From positions 620,001-684,000 of the forward strand of contig NZ_CXYV01000002.1 of assembly GCF_001286805.1 (NCBI RefSeq): a stretch of 64,000 nt of DNA, written 5' to 3'. The DNA is from Kallipyga gabonensis (GTDB lineage: Bacteria; Bacillota; Clostridia; Tissierellales; Peptoniphilaceae). The notes beneath the pieces are model-generated. The model was not told where the DNA came from. It was given only the letters and a program-made list of their open reading frames with translations, and searched no databases. The translations under genes and the position numbers were made by a program. Shown here one piece after another: positions 24,861 to 34,169 of the stretch. Every line of letters begins with the position of its first letter. The first letter of the stretch is position 1.

Positions 24861-27452
24861 TCACAAGGCGCAGGACTCACATTCTTCGACTTCCAGGGAT
24901 TTGGACCGGATGTAGTAGACGGTCTTGACACCTTCGTGGTAGGCATCCAGGTAGAGGGAGAGGATTTCCCGGAAGGTGTAGTCGTTGGTGATGTAGAGGT
25001 TCATGGAGGTGGCCTGGTCGATGTGGCGGGTCCGGATGCCGGCCGACCGGATGAGCCAGGATTGGTCGAGCTGGTGGGCCGGCTTGTAGTAGACCAGGTT
25101 GTCCAGGCTGAGATCGGGGGCCACCCTGGGGATGAGGCCGTTCTTCTTTTCGTCGTAGTAGAAGCGGTTCATGATGGGGTCGACACCAGGGGAGGTCCCA
25201 GCCACGATGGAGGTGGATGAGGTGGGGGCGACGGCCAGGAGGTAGCCGTTGCGGAGGCCGTGGTCATGGACCTGGGCGGCCAGGGCGGTCCAGCGGTCGG
25301 AGTGGTAGCCCCGGTCGGTGAAGTAGGCGCCTGTATCCCAGTCAGAGCCCTTGAAGTAGGGGTAGGCTCCCTTGTCCTTGGCGTTCTCCATGGAGGCCTT
25401 GATGGCATAGTAGTTGATGTCTTCGAAGACCCGGTCGACGAAGGTCAGGTGGTCTTCGGACTCCCAGAAGATGTGGTTGTTGGCCAGCATGTGGTGGTAG
25501 CCGGAGACGCCCAGGCCGATGGGCCGGTAGTTGGCATTGTTGACCTTAGCAGCAGAGACGGGGAAGTAGTTCATCTCGATGACATTGTCCAGGGCTCGGA
25601 CGGAGGCGGTGGTGACCTCTTCCATTTCGGCGGGGTCTTGGACATCGATCTTGCCCAGGTTGAGGGAGGCCAGGTTGCAGACGACGTAGTCCCCGGGAAC
25701 CATCTTGGTCACGACGATGGGGTCGCCATCTTCTGTATCGATCTCCTCGGAAATGATGGTGGAGGGGGACATATTCTGGGCGATCTCGGTGCAGAGGTTG
25801 GAGCAGTAGATCATCCCCTTATCCTTATTGGGGTTGGCCCGGTTGACGGCATCCCGGTTGAAGGCGAAGGGAGTCCCGGTTTCGACCAGGGACCGGATGA
25901 TGAGGCGGACCATCTCTTTGATGGGGATCCAACGCTTGGAAATCGTCTCATCGGCCATGCAGTCCAGGTACTTCTGGGTCCATTCCTGACCATAGGAATC
26001 CTCCAGGGCGTAGCCCTTTTTGGTCAGGACCTCATGGGGGTCCAGGAGGCCCCACTGACCTTCCATATTGGTCTCCACCTGCTGCCAGAAGTAGTCGGGA
26101 TAGCAGATGGCGGGGAAGATGTCGTGGGCCTTCATCCGGTCGTCCCCGTTGTTGGTCCGGATCTGGAGGAATTCCGGCACATCCTTGTGCCAGACGTCCA
26201 GGTAGCAGGCACAGGCACCCTGGCGGACACCCAGCTGGTCGACTGCCACAGCTGTGTCATTGGCCAGGCGGACCCAGCGGATGACCCCGCCGGCAGCCCC
26301 CTTGAAGCCACGGATGGTCGAGCCCTGGGCCCGGACCTTGCCGAAGTAGAGGCCCATGCCCCCGCCGAACTTGGACACGTTGGCGAAGTTGGAGATGGAC
26401 TTGTAGATCCCCTGGAGGTCGTCCGGCACCGTGTCGATAAAGCAGGAGGAGAGCTGGTGGAAGGGCTTGCGGGCATTGGAAAGAGTGGGGGTGGCCATGG
26501 TCACCTTGAGGGTGGAGAGCATGTTGTAGAAGCGGTGGACCCAGTCCATCCGGTCCTCTTTTTTCTCCGGAATGGCCAGAAAGAGGGCGATCCCCAGGTA
26601 CATCTCCTGGAGGTTTTCCAGGGGGAGAAGGTTATGGGTCCGGACCACATACCGGTTGACCAGGAGATCATACCCGCTGTAGTTGAGAAGGAAGTCCCGG
26701 TCCATGTCCAGCCATTGGGCAGCCCGGTTGAGTTCCTCCTCCGAATAGGTGGAAGCGATCTCATGGCAGTAGAGGCCCAGACTTTCCATGGCTCGGATTT
26801 TTTGGGCAAAGGTCAGATCCTCGGTCCGGATTGTGCCGGGGGCTTCGCCGGCTCCGGCGACCTTGCCCTGGTCGATCAAGGACTGCCAGTGGTCGGCCAA
26901 ATCCCGCTTGTAGGCCAGGTCATAGAAGTAGGAGGCGATGAATTCCCACCGGGTTCCCTCCTCATCGGTGAGTTCGATGGCGGCATGGGTCAGGGCCGAA
27001 AGCCGCTCATCCGCAGTCCGATCCGTTTTATAGAAAGATTCGAACTTGAGGAGGAGGCGGGAGAGGTCATATTGGGGGTCGGTGTATTTGTCCTCGATGG
27101 TCAGGAAAATGTCGTGGAGTTCGGGGAGCTCGGGGAAGTAGGATTCCAGCTTGGACCGGGCGGAACGCTTCTTTCTCCGCTCCTCCCGGTAGAGGATGTA
27201 GCCCTTGGCCACGGTGAAGTACTCCTCCTCCATCAGGACCAGCTCCACCTTATCCTGGATGGCTTCGACAGTGAGGCGGTTTGCTCCGTGGAAGCGGTCT
27301 TCCACCTGTCTGACTAAGTCATCCAGGGCCTGGTCGGTGATAGGAACCTCATATTGGACAAAGGCCTTGTTCATGGCGTTGCGGATCTTTTCCCTGGTGT
27401 AGGGGACGACCCGGCCATCCCTCTTTTGTACGCTGATGTCTTGGACGTTCAT
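24861..27452 (-). CDS. nrdA: Class I ribonucleotide reductase, large subunit
   Basis: Reduces ribonucleoside diphosphates to deoxy forms. The 863-residue protein opens with an ATP-cone (about 5-95: VQKRDGRVVPYTREKIRNAM) for allosteric control. Active-site features include the SSCF-type Cys in FHQLSSCFIDTVPD and NLCTEIAQN with its Cys. LAVAPTSSTSIVAGTSPGVDP is the family loop. The tail ends ECESCAL, a redox CxxC for thioredoxin or glutaredoxin. It lies upstream of nrdB on the same strand, but a 3.3-kb block of plus-strand genes separates them. GAAGGAGA precedes the ATG. Confidence 0.97.
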   Translation of the reverse strand: MNVQDISVQKRDGRVVPYTREKIRNAMNKAFVQYEVPITDQALDDLVRQVEDRFHGANRLTVEAIQDKVELVLMEEEYFTVAKGYILYREERRKKRSARSKLESYFPELPELHDIFLTIEDKYTDPQYDLSRLLLKFESFYKTDRTADERLSALTHAAIELTDEEGTRWEFIASYFYDLAYKRDLADHWQSLIDQGKVAGAGEAPGTIRTEDLTFAQKIRAMESLGLYCHEIASTYSEEELNRAAQWLDMDRDFLLNYSGYDLLVNRYVVRTHNLLPLENLQEMYLGIALFLAIPEKKEDRMDWVHRFYNMLSTLKVTMATPTLSNARKPFHQLSSCFIDTVPDDLQGIYKSISNFANVSKFGGGMGLYFGKVRAQGSTIRGFKGAAGGVIRWVRLANDTAVAVDQLGVRQGACACYLDVWHKDVPEFLQIRTNNGDDRMKAHDIFPAICYPDYFWQQVETNMEGQWGLLDPHEVLTKKGYALEDSYGQEWTQKYLDCMADETISKRWIPIKEMVRLIIRSLVETGTPFAFNRDAVNRANPNKDKGMIYCSNLCTEIAQNMSPSTIISEEIDTEDGDPIVVTKMVPGDYVVCNLASLNLGKIDVQDPAEMEEVTTASVRALDNVIEMNYFPVSAAKVNNANYRPIGLGVSGYHHMLANNHIFWESEDHLTFVDRVFEDINYYAIKASMENAKDKGAYPYFKGSDWDTGAYFTDRGYHSDRWTALAAQVHDHGLRNGYLLAVAPTSSTSIVAGTSPGVDPIMNRFYYDEKKNGLIPRVAPDLSLDNLVYYKPAHQLDQSWLIRSAGIRTRHIDQATSMNLYITNDYTFREILSLYLDAYHEGVKTVYYIRSKSLEVEECESCAL

Positions 27453-27531
27453 GGATTCTCCTTCAATTACAGAATGGGGACAAATAACGGATTGGATGAG
27501 AGATCCCCGGAAGGACCTCTTTTACCTCGGT

Positions 27532-28977
27532 TTACTGGCCTTTGTTGATTCGGCGGATCCACTGGTAGGAGCGGACCTGGCTGGCCACGGCTTCTGAGAT
27601 GACGGCATCTCCGCCGACCAGGAAGACCTGGTTGGAAGCGGAAGTCCTTTGGAGGACGGAGGCAGTGGGACCGGGTAGGGCGTTTTTACCGGTGAGCAGG
27701 ATAGGGGCACCATAGCGGGCGGCCAGAGGACCGGCAGCTAAGGCATCCGGGAAGTTATCTCCCACGGTCAGGTAGGCCCGCTGGGCATCGGGGAAGTTGG
27801 AGGCGACAACAGCAGCCGTTTCATAGCGGTTGGATCCCGACAGGCGTTGTTTCGCTCCGGGAAGAGCCCGGGCAACGCGGTCCGAGACGGCGGCGTCCCC
27901 GCCTACAATCACGGTTTGTGAGATTTGGAGGGCTTCCATCCCCTCCTTGACTTCAGGAGGAAGGCTATCCCTGGTCACCAGGAGGATGGGGAGGTAGGAT
28001 TGGGCGGCCAGGGGGGAGACAGCCAGAGCGTCGGCGAAGTTGGTCCCGGTGGTGACAAAGGCCTGGACGAACTGACCGCCTTGTTTACGAAGCTCCTTGG
28101 CGATGGCCACGGAGGTGTCGAAGCGGTTCTGTCCCCTAAGGCGGACTACCCGGCCTTGCCCTTGGAGGGCTGATTCTACCTGGCCGGAAATGGCGGAGGT
28201 CCCGCCGACGATATAGATGGTCCGGGGGCGGAGGCGGCGAATTTCCTTGCTGACATCCGTGCGGAGCTTGTCGGTGGGGTTGAGGAGGATGGGTCCGCCC
28301 AGAGAATGGGCGAGGGGAGTGGCCGCCAGGGCGTCGGCAAAGTCATCCCCCCGGGCGATGACGACCGCCGGAGCGGAGGGATAGTCCTTAGCCAGGGCCA
28401 GGGCGGTGTCATAGCGAGTGGACCCGCTGATTCGCCGGGGCTGGGCGTAAGTCGGCCCCTGGTAGGCTTGATTGGCTGAGGTCTTGTTTCGACCGATGTA
28501 GACGGAGAAGACGATTTGGTTTCCTACCTTAAAGGAGACCGCCCCGTCCACCGTCCGGAATTTTTCCATGGCCTTGAGGGGAACAGGCTGGGTTTCAACA
28601 CTTTTGAGCTCCCTGTTTTTCCCTAAACCCTTCGCCTGGTAGTTAATCCAGACCTTGAAGCTTCCTCCGGAGGGGAGACAGGCTTCCTTATTGACGGTCA
28701 CCAGCTTGGATCGGTCAAATTCGATGTTCCGGATTTGGGCCCGGGTGATGGTAACGCCGGGACTGGCCGAATAGTAGAGCTGGGAGTCCATCCGGCTGAT
28801 GGGAACGGGTTTGTCTGAACGGTTGGTAAAGACGACCTGGATTTCCTGGGATTCGGCATAGTAGGCAGGGGTCTGGCTTTCAAAAAGAAAACCGGCTGCC
28901 CGGCCGGACGGACTGAGGAAAAAGCTGAAAATAAGGGCCAAAACCAGGATTCGGCCGGTCCATTTTTTGGGGTTCAT
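27532..28977 (-). CDS. Secreted CWB2-repeat cell-wall protein
   Basis: A 481-residue protein with an intact signal peptide (KKWTGRILVLALIFSFFLSP, cleavage near GRAAG). A beta-rich N-terminal domain (about 30-170) follows, then three CWB2 units opening ISGSTRYDTALALAK, LRGQNRFDTSVAIAK and LSGSNRYETAAVVAS. Each has an FADALA or FPDALA motif and a VGG strand. The repeats bind wall polymers non-covalently; the N-terminal domain presumably carries the function, unknown here. AAAGGAGG precedes the ATG. It is upstream of nrdA on the same strand with 79 bp between them. Confidence 0.92.
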   Translation of the reverse strand: MNPKKWTGRILVLALIFSFFLSPSGRAAGFLFESQTPAYYAESQEIQVVFTNRSDKPVPISRMDSQLYYSASPGVTITRAQIRNIEFDRSKLVTVNKEACLPSGGSFKVWINYQAKGLGKNRELKSVETQPVPLKAMEKFRTVDGAVSFKVGNQIVFSVYIGRNKTSANQAYQGPTYAQPRRISGSTRYDTALALAKDYPSAPAVVIARGDDFADALAATPLAHSLGGPILLNPTDKLRTDVSKEIRRLRPRTIYIVGGTSAISGQVESALQGQGRVVRLRGQNRFDTSVAIAKELRKQGGQFVQAFVTTGTNFADALAVSPLAAQSYLPILLVTRDSLPPEVKEGMEALQISQTVIVGGDAAVSDRVARALPGAKQRLSGSNRYETAAVVASNFPDAQRAYLTVGDNFPDALAAGPLAARYGAPILLTGKNALPGPTASVLQRTSASNQVFLVGGDAVISEAVASQVRSYQWIRRINKGQ

Positions 28978-29239
28978 ACTACCTCCTTTAGGGCAAAATC
29001 AAGAAAAAACCACTAGATATAGTTTATTTTGGGATTTTTGTTCCATTCCTATCCTACCATAGAATCACCCTTTTTTATGGGAGATTTTTCCGACTGGAGA
29101 AAAAATTTCCGGGTCTCCACCTTTCCCATCTCCATCGAAATGAGGTACTCTAGTCTATGAGTCTTTGGACCCTTTTTGATTGTTGATGAGCCGGTCTTTG
29201 CCGGTCGGGTTGGGATAAAAATGATGAAAGGTGTTGACG
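28978..29239. other. Divergent intergenic region
   Basis: About 260 AT-rich bases between the CWB2 gene (minus) and the PTS-like gene (plus). It holds a small CCGG-N6-CCGG inverted repeat near 29190-29206. I see no confident promoter and no gene. Confidence 0.4.
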
Positions 29240-30265
29240 ATGAAAAAAATTCATTCGGTAAGAGATTACATCACTACTGTGCTCAATGGGATGGCCTGGG
29301 GACTTTTTGCCTCTCTCCTGATCGGGACCATCATCCGGACCCTGGGTCAGGTATTCGGCCTCCCCCTTTTGGTTTCCTTCGGCACCATGGCCATGCAGAT
29401 GATGAGTCCGGCCATCGGTGTTGGCGTCGCCTATGTCCTCAAGGCACCGGCCCTGGTGGTCATGTCGGCGGTCGCCTGTGGGGCCATGGGGGGCGGAGCA
29501 CTCCAGCTGGCGGAAAGCGGAATCACCATCCGCTTGGGTGAGCCTGTCGGTGCCTTTGTTGCCGCCCTGGGAGCGGTTGAAGTGGGTCGGCGGGTTGCCG
29601 GGAAAACTCCGGTGGACATCCTCCTTGTCCCCTTGGTCACCATCCTTGTAGGCGGCCTTTTGGGAAAGTTTGTTTCACCGGTCATGTCTGAAGTCATGAC
29701 CGGCCTGGGTCAGGTCATCAACCGGGCGACCGAACTTCAGCCCCTTCCCATGGGTATTGCCGTTTCCGTCCTCATGGGAATTATCCTGACCCTCCCCATT
29801 TCTTCCGCTGCCCTGGCGGTTTCCTTGAACCTGTCGGGCCTTGCCGCCGGGGCCGCTACGGTGGGCTGCTGCTGCAACATGATCGGCTTTGCCGTTGCCT
29901 CCTATAAAGATAACGGCTTGGGTGGCTCTCTGGCTCAGGGGATCGGGACCTCCATGCTCCAAATCCCCAATATCGTAAGAAAGCCCATCATCTGGCTCCC
30001 GGCTATTGTCGCCTCAGCCATCCTGGGCCCCCTTTCTTCGGCTGTTTTGGGCATGACCTCCAATGCCACGGGAGCCGGCATGGGTACCTCCGGCCTGGTC
30101 GGCCAGTTTGCCCAGGTCTCTGTCATGGGAACCACCCCTTCGGTCCTTTTTCAGATCGCCCTCATGCACTTTATCCTGCCTGGACTCATTGCCGGACTTG
30201 TTGCCTCATTCATGCGGAAGAGGGGATGGATCCGGCCCGGTGATATGGCCCTTCGGACAGAATAG
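29240..30265 (+). CDS. PTS EIIC-like permease (PfoR family)
   Basis: A hydrophobic 341-residue protein with about nine to ten membrane segments and many Gly/Ala-rich stretches. It resembles the PTS_EIIC_2/PfoR family (PF13303), with marks such as MGGGALQLAESGITIRLGEP and VGCCCNMIGFAVASYKDNG. No IIA or IIB partner gene is nearby, so sugar phosphotransfer is uncertain and the substrate unknown. The ATG at 29240 has AAAGG at good spacing; a GTG at 29231 is a weaker choice. It is first in a five-gene plus-strand run ending with rnz. Confidence 0.75.
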   Translation: MKKIHSVRDYITTVLNGMAWGLFASLLIGTIIRTLGQVFGLPLLVSFGTMAMQMMSPAIGVGVAYVLKAPALVVMSAVACGAMGGGALQLAESGITIRLGEPVGAFVAALGAVEVGRRVAGKTPVDILLVPLVTILVGGLLGKFVSPVMSEVMTGLGQVINRATELQPLPMGIAVSVLMGIILTLPISSAALAVSLNLSGLAAGAATVGCCCNMIGFAVASYKDNGLGGSLAQGIGTSMLQIPNIVRKPIIWLPAIVASAILGPLSSAVLGMTSNATGAGMGTSGLVGQFAQVSVMGTTPSVLFQIALMHFILPGLIAGLVASFMRKRGWIRPGDMALRTE

Positions 30266-30274
30266 GAGGAGGAT

Positions 30275-30895
30275 GTGACGAAAAGACAGCGAAAAATTAT
30301 GCGGGGAAAAAAGCTCTACCTGGCAAAGAAGGAAACCAGAAAAACAGTCCGAGCCAAGGCAGAGACGATTCCTCCCTCTTACTATAAGGAAACGGGCAGG
30401 GCCATGACCCGCCTGATCCGGGATTGGCCTGGCTTCCGGGATGCCCGGTCGGTCATGGCCTTCATGCCGATCAAGGGGGAGGTGGACATCCTTCCCATGG
30501 TCGATTTGATTTTGGACTCCGGGAAGACCCTCTACCTTCCCCGGGTGGATTCGGCCAAGGAGGGAATCATGTCGGCGGTGGAGGTTGCTTCCCTGGACGA
30601 CCTGGTTTCCGGAACCTGGGGGATACGGGAGCCGGCCAGGGACAAGCCGGCTGCTCCCCACCGGGCCATCGACCTGGTCATCGTTCCCTGTCTGGCCGCC
30701 AGCCGGGACGGTCTTCGGATGGGGAAGGGAGGGGGCTTCTATGACCGGTTCATGAAGGGATACCGGGGGCAAACCATCCTCCTTTGTCCCGAGGCCTTTA
30801 TCCTGGACCAGGTTCCCATGGGCTATTTTGATATTGCCTACACCTATGTCCTGACGGAAGAGGGTATATATAAAGAAGGTGAAAAAATCGTTTGA
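30275..30895 (+). CDS. 5-formyltetrahydrofolate cyclo-ligase
   Basis: Converts 5-formyl-THF to 5,10-methenyl-THF with ATP, returning folate to the one-carbon pool used by PurN and PurH. The 206-residue protein has KGEVDILPMV, LVIVPCLAASRDGLRMGKGGGFYDRF (given here in parts: the ATP site is MGKGGGFYDRF) and the basic N-terminal KKETRKTVRAK. Start is GTG with AGGAGG before it; an ATG at 30299 would remove eight residues. It overlaps the next ORF's upstream region, so is probably cotranscribed. Confidence 0.92.
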   Translation: MTKRQRKIMRGKKLYLAKKETRKTVRAKAETIPPSYYKETGRAMTRLIRDWPGFRDARSVMAFMPIKGEVDILPMVDLILDSGKTLYLPRVDSAKEGIMSAVEVASLDDLVSGTWGIREPARDKPAAPHRAIDLVIVPCLAASRDGLRMGKGGGFYDRFMKGYRGQTILLCPEAFILDQVPMGYFDIAYTYVLTEEGIYKEGEKIV

Positions 30896-30909
30896 AAAAG
30901 GAGGTCCAC

Positions 30910-33414
30910 ATGCAAGCGTCCTACGAGCTTTTAGGTCAATTTTATTTGGGCAAGCGGGTTGATCCGGACAAGGAGGTCCGGGAGGAGGGCTACTACCTCT
31001 ACGATTCGGCAGACTTGACCACCCACGCCGTATCTGTGGGGATGACGGGGTCCGGCAAGACGGGCCTGTCCATCGACCTTTTAGAAGAGGCTGCTATGGA
31101 CGGGATCCCCGCCATCATCATGGACCCCAAGGGGGATATGGCCAACCTCCTCCTCAACTTCCCGGACCTGGCTCCTGCTTCCTTCCGCCCCTGGCTGTCC
31201 GAAGAGGAGGCTCGGAAGGAAGGAGTGAGCTTGGATGACCTGGCCGAGAGGACCGCAGAGACCTGGAAGAAAGGCCTGGCCGATTGGGACCAGGACGGGG
31301 ACCGAGTGGCCGCCCTTCAAAATGCGGTGGACCGCAAGCTCTACACCCCGGGATCCAATGCGGGCATTCCCCTTTCCATTGCTTCCATGGGGGCCTTCCC
31401 CGGCCACGAGATTATGGACAAGCGGGAGATTTTCCTGGACAGCGTCCAGGCTGCGGCGACCGACTTTCTCACCCTTGCCGGGATCCAGGCTGATCCCATG
31501 ACCTCCCGGGACCACATCCTCCTTTCCACCATCATTGAAAAGCTCTGGGGTCAGGGGAAGTCCATCTCCATAGAGGACATGGTAGCCCTGGTCATGGACC
31601 CGCCTTTGGATAAGGTGGGGGTTATCCCCCTGGAGACCTACTATTCCAAGAAGGACCGGATGGACCTGGCCATGGCCATGAATAATGTTCTGGCTGCCCC
31701 CTCCTTCGGAATCTGGATGGAGGGGGAGCCTTTGGACATCGGCAAGCTCCTCTACACCGAGGATGGCCGTCCCCGCCACTCCATTCTGTCCATCAGCCAC
31801 CTTTCGGAATCCTCCCGGATGTTTTTTGTGACCATGGTCCTCCACAAGCTCCTGGCCTGGATCCGCCGCCAGCCAGGAACCTCTTCCCTCCGGGCCATCT
31901 TCTATATGGATGAGATCTTCGGCTTCCTTCCGCCAGTGGCCAACCCGCCCTCCAAGACCCCCCTCCTGACCCTCCTCAAGCAGGCCCGGGCCTACGGGTT
32001 GGGTCTGGTTCTGGCCAGCCAGAACCCTGTGGACCTGGACTACAAGGCCCTGTCCAACATCGGAACCTGGTTCATCGGTCGCCTCCAAACCAAGCAGGAC
32101 AAGAGCCGCCTCCTGGACGGCCTGGAGGAGGGGGAGACCGGCCTGGGTGGGGACCGGGACCGGATCGACCAAATTCTCTCCGACTTCCCCAAGCGGACCT
32201 TCCTGGTCAAGAATGTCCATGCTGACCGCCTGGACCTCATCCAGTCCCGCTGGGCCATGTCCTACCTGGCCGGCCCTCTCAGCCGGCCCCAGTTGGCCCT
32301 CCTGAAAGAGGAGGAGGGGGAGGCCGGGGCAGCCGGTCCGGCAAGCACGGACCCGGTTCCGGGGCCTGGCTCGGAGACCGGCTCGGCTCCTGTTGAGACC
32401 CCGGCTCCGGCCCACCAAGCCCCCTCCGGAGAGGAGGACGTTCAGGCCCACCTGCCCTCCCTGGACGGGGTGGACCAGTACTTGGTGGACGGAGGGGAAG
32501 GGGTCTATATCCCCGTCCTTTATGGCCTTGGTGAGACAACCTATTTTGACCGGTCGGTTAAGACGGAGGCCAGGCGGGAGGTCATCTGGTCCACGCCCCT
32601 TCGAGAGGGGCCCATCCCGGTGGATTGGTCTATGACGGCCGGGGTCACGGCCCGGCCCGAGGACCTGAGGAAGGACCTCCCCTCGGGCGCCCGCCTGGCC
32701 CCCCTTCCGGCCGGCGGGGTTACCGGCAAGGCCATGAAGGCCTGGGCTAAGGACCTGGAGGACTACATCTACCGGAATGACCGTTTCCTCCTTTATGAGA
32801 ACAAGAAGCTTTCCCTGGTTTCCGACCCGGAGGAATCCCTGTCCGACTTCCAGGTCCGGACGGATTTGGCTTTCCGGGAGGAGAGGGATCGGGCGGTTCG
32901 TGCCCTGAAGGCTTCCTATGAGAAGAAGATTCGGGCAGCGGAAGCCAAGGTCGAAACTGCCCGTAAACGCCTGGAGAAGGAGGAAGACCAGGCGGCCAAG
33001 GCCAGGTCCAACACCATGATTTCTGTGGGTTCGGCTATTTTGGACGGCCTTTTGGGCAAGAAGATTTTCGGCAAGACCACGGCCAGCAAGGCAGCAATGG
33101 CAGCCCGGGCCGCCGGCCGCCAGAGGGAGCAGGCTTCGGACATTGACCGGGCCCAAGCCGGCCTGACCGGACGGGAAGAGGACCTTACCCTCTTGGAAGA
33201 AGAAATGGACCGGGAAATCCAAAGCCTCCAGGAGGAGTGGGAGGCCGGGGGCCGGGAGCTTACTACCCTTGCCCTCAAGCCCAGGAAGGCTGACATCCAC
33301 CTGGCTACCTTCCTTTTGGTCTGGGTCCCGCGTGACCGGGTCCAAATCTCCAAGCGGGAGGATCCGGCCCAACTCCAAGCGGGAGGATCCGGTCCAACTT
33401 TGACCGAACGCTGA
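30910..33414 (+). CDS. HerA-like ATPase with C-terminal coiled coil
   Basis: An 834-residue P-loop ATPase of the HerA/FtsK type (DUF87-like). Walker A is GMTGSGKT (44-51), followed by PAIIMDPKGDMANLLLNFP. Walker B is AIFYMDEIFGF near 335, then VLASQNPVDLDYKALSN with a sensor-like Asn and an arginine-rich region. A Pro/Ser/Glu linker (about 470-510) precedes a second region, then a long basic coiled coil (about 660-790). Relatives I know are annotated only as ATP-binding proteins; a DNA-translocating role is inference. The ATG at 30910 has AAAGGAGG; an upstream TTG at 30892 does not. It precedes the Crp/Fnr gene by 19 bp. Confidence 0.8.
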   Translation: MQASYELLGQFYLGKRVDPDKEVREEGYYLYDSADLTTHAVSVGMTGSGKTGLSIDLLEEAAMDGIPAIIMDPKGDMANLLLNFPDLAPASFRPWLSEEEARKEGVSLDDLAERTAETWKKGLADWDQDGDRVAALQNAVDRKLYTPGSNAGIPLSIASMGAFPGHEIMDKREIFLDSVQAAATDFLTLAGIQADPMTSRDHILLSTIIEKLWGQGKSISIEDMVALVMDPPLDKVGVIPLETYYSKKDRMDLAMAMNNVLAAPSFGIWMEGEPLDIGKLLYTEDGRPRHSILSISHLSESSRMFFVTMVLHKLLAWIRRQPGTSSLRAIFYMDEIFGFLPPVANPPSKTPLLTLLKQARAYGLGLVLASQNPVDLDYKALSNIGTWFIGRLQTKQDKSRLLDGLEEGETGLGGDRDRIDQILSDFPKRTFLVKNVHADRLDLIQSRWAMSYLAGPLSRPQLALLKEEEGEAGAAGPASTDPVPGPGSETGSAPVETPAPAHQAPSGEEDVQAHLPSLDGVDQYLVDGGEGVYIPVLYGLGETTYFDRSVKTEARREVIWSTPLREGPIPVDWSMTAGVTARPEDLRKDLPSGARLAPLPAGGVTGKAMKAWAKDLEDYIYRNDRFLLYENKKLSLVSDPEESLSDFQVRTDLAFREERDRAVRALKASYEKKIRAAEAKVETARKRLEKEEDQAAKARSNTMISVGSAILDGLLGKKIFGKTTASKAAMAARAAGRQREQASDIDRAQAGLTGREEDLTLLEEEMDREIQSLQEEWEAGGRELTTLALKPRKADIHLATFLLVWVPRDRVQISKREDPAQLQAGGSGPTLTER
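33350..33399. repeat. 25-bp tandem duplication at the end of the ATPase gene
   Basis: Two copies of a 25-bp unit starting CCAAGCGGGAGGATCCGG (33350-33374, 33375-33399) differ by one base. Since 25 is not a multiple of three, the second copy is read in a new frame. The last residues of the ATPase are therefore altered relative to a single-copy ancestor. Confidence 0.85.
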
Positions 33415-33433
33415 GAAAAAGAAAGCAGGTACC

Positions 33434-34153
33434 ATGTCCTTTGAATTTTGCCCTAACGGCTGCATGCAGTGTACCCGACAAATCGATATTTTCTCCGCCC
33501 TTCCTCCGGAGAGTCAGGAGAAGGTCTCCCGATTGGCCATCCACCGGATTTACGAAAAGGGGGAGACCATCTTCCGGGAAGGGGACCAGGCGGACGCCTT
33601 TTATGTCATCCATGCCGGCCAGGTCAAGCTCAATTCCTTCGACAGTGAGGGGAAGGAGACCATTTATGAGATCCTCTCCGACCAGGAGGTGATCGCTGAG
33701 GACATCTTCCTGGAAAAAACCGCCTACCCCTATTCGGCCACCTGCCTGGTGGATACCTGGACCTGCGAGATCTCCCGGGCCGACTTCATCCAGCTTCTCC
33801 TGGAAGAGCCGGAAACCACCTTGACCTTCCTGGGGTCCATGAGCCGGAAGCTTCGGGCGGCAAAAGAGCGTTCGGCCCTTCTCTTCGAGAACAATGCAGA
33901 GGTTCGGCTGGCCCGCTTCATCTACCTCCAGACCCTAAATAGCCACGGGCGGGATCTGGAGCTGACGGTGGATGAAATCGCCGGTTCCATCAACCTCCGC
34001 AGGGAGACGGTCTCCCGAAAGATCGGTCTTCTCACCAAGCGGGGCTTTATCGAGCGGTCCGGCCAGTCCGGGATCCACATTCTTGACCTGGAGGGCCTCC
34101 ATCAATTTGTTACTGACCGAGGGTCATCCGTGTCCATCCAATCCCTCGATTGA
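33434..34153 (+). CDS. Crp/Fnr-family transcription regulator with N-terminal Cys triad
   Basis: A 239-residue regulator. A cyclic-nucleotide-binding-type beta roll spans about 20-135 (KGETIFREGDQADAFYVIHAGQVKL), a dimer helix about 135-160. A winged helix-turn-helix lies about 170-225 (LTVDEIAGSINLRRETVSRK). Three Cys at 6, 10 and 13 (CPNGCMQC) and two more near 104 and 111 recall Fnr, which senses oxygen through a 4Fe-4S cluster bound by N-terminal Cys plus one internal Cys. Spacing differs from E. coli FNR, so cluster binding is inference. A matching palindrome lies before the flavodiiron gene at 43.8 kb. Confidence 0.9.
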   Translation: MSFEFCPNGCMQCTRQIDIFSALPPESQEKVSRLAIHRIYEKGETIFREGDQADAFYVIHAGQVKLNSFDSEGKETIYEILSDQEVIAEDIFLEKTAYPYSATCLVDTWTCEISRADFIQLLLEEPETTLTFLGSMSRKLRAAKERSALLFENNAEVRLARFIYLQTLNSHGRDLELTVDEIAGSINLRRETVSRKIGLLTKRGFIERSGQSGIHILDLEGLHQFVTDRGSSVSIQSLD

Positions 34154-34169
34154 ATGTTTGGAGATTGTT

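Noticed and set aside
31081-33465. Minus-strand frame of 794 codons opposite the HerA-like ATPase
   Set aside because: Covers a gene with intact Walker motifs; no domain of its own.
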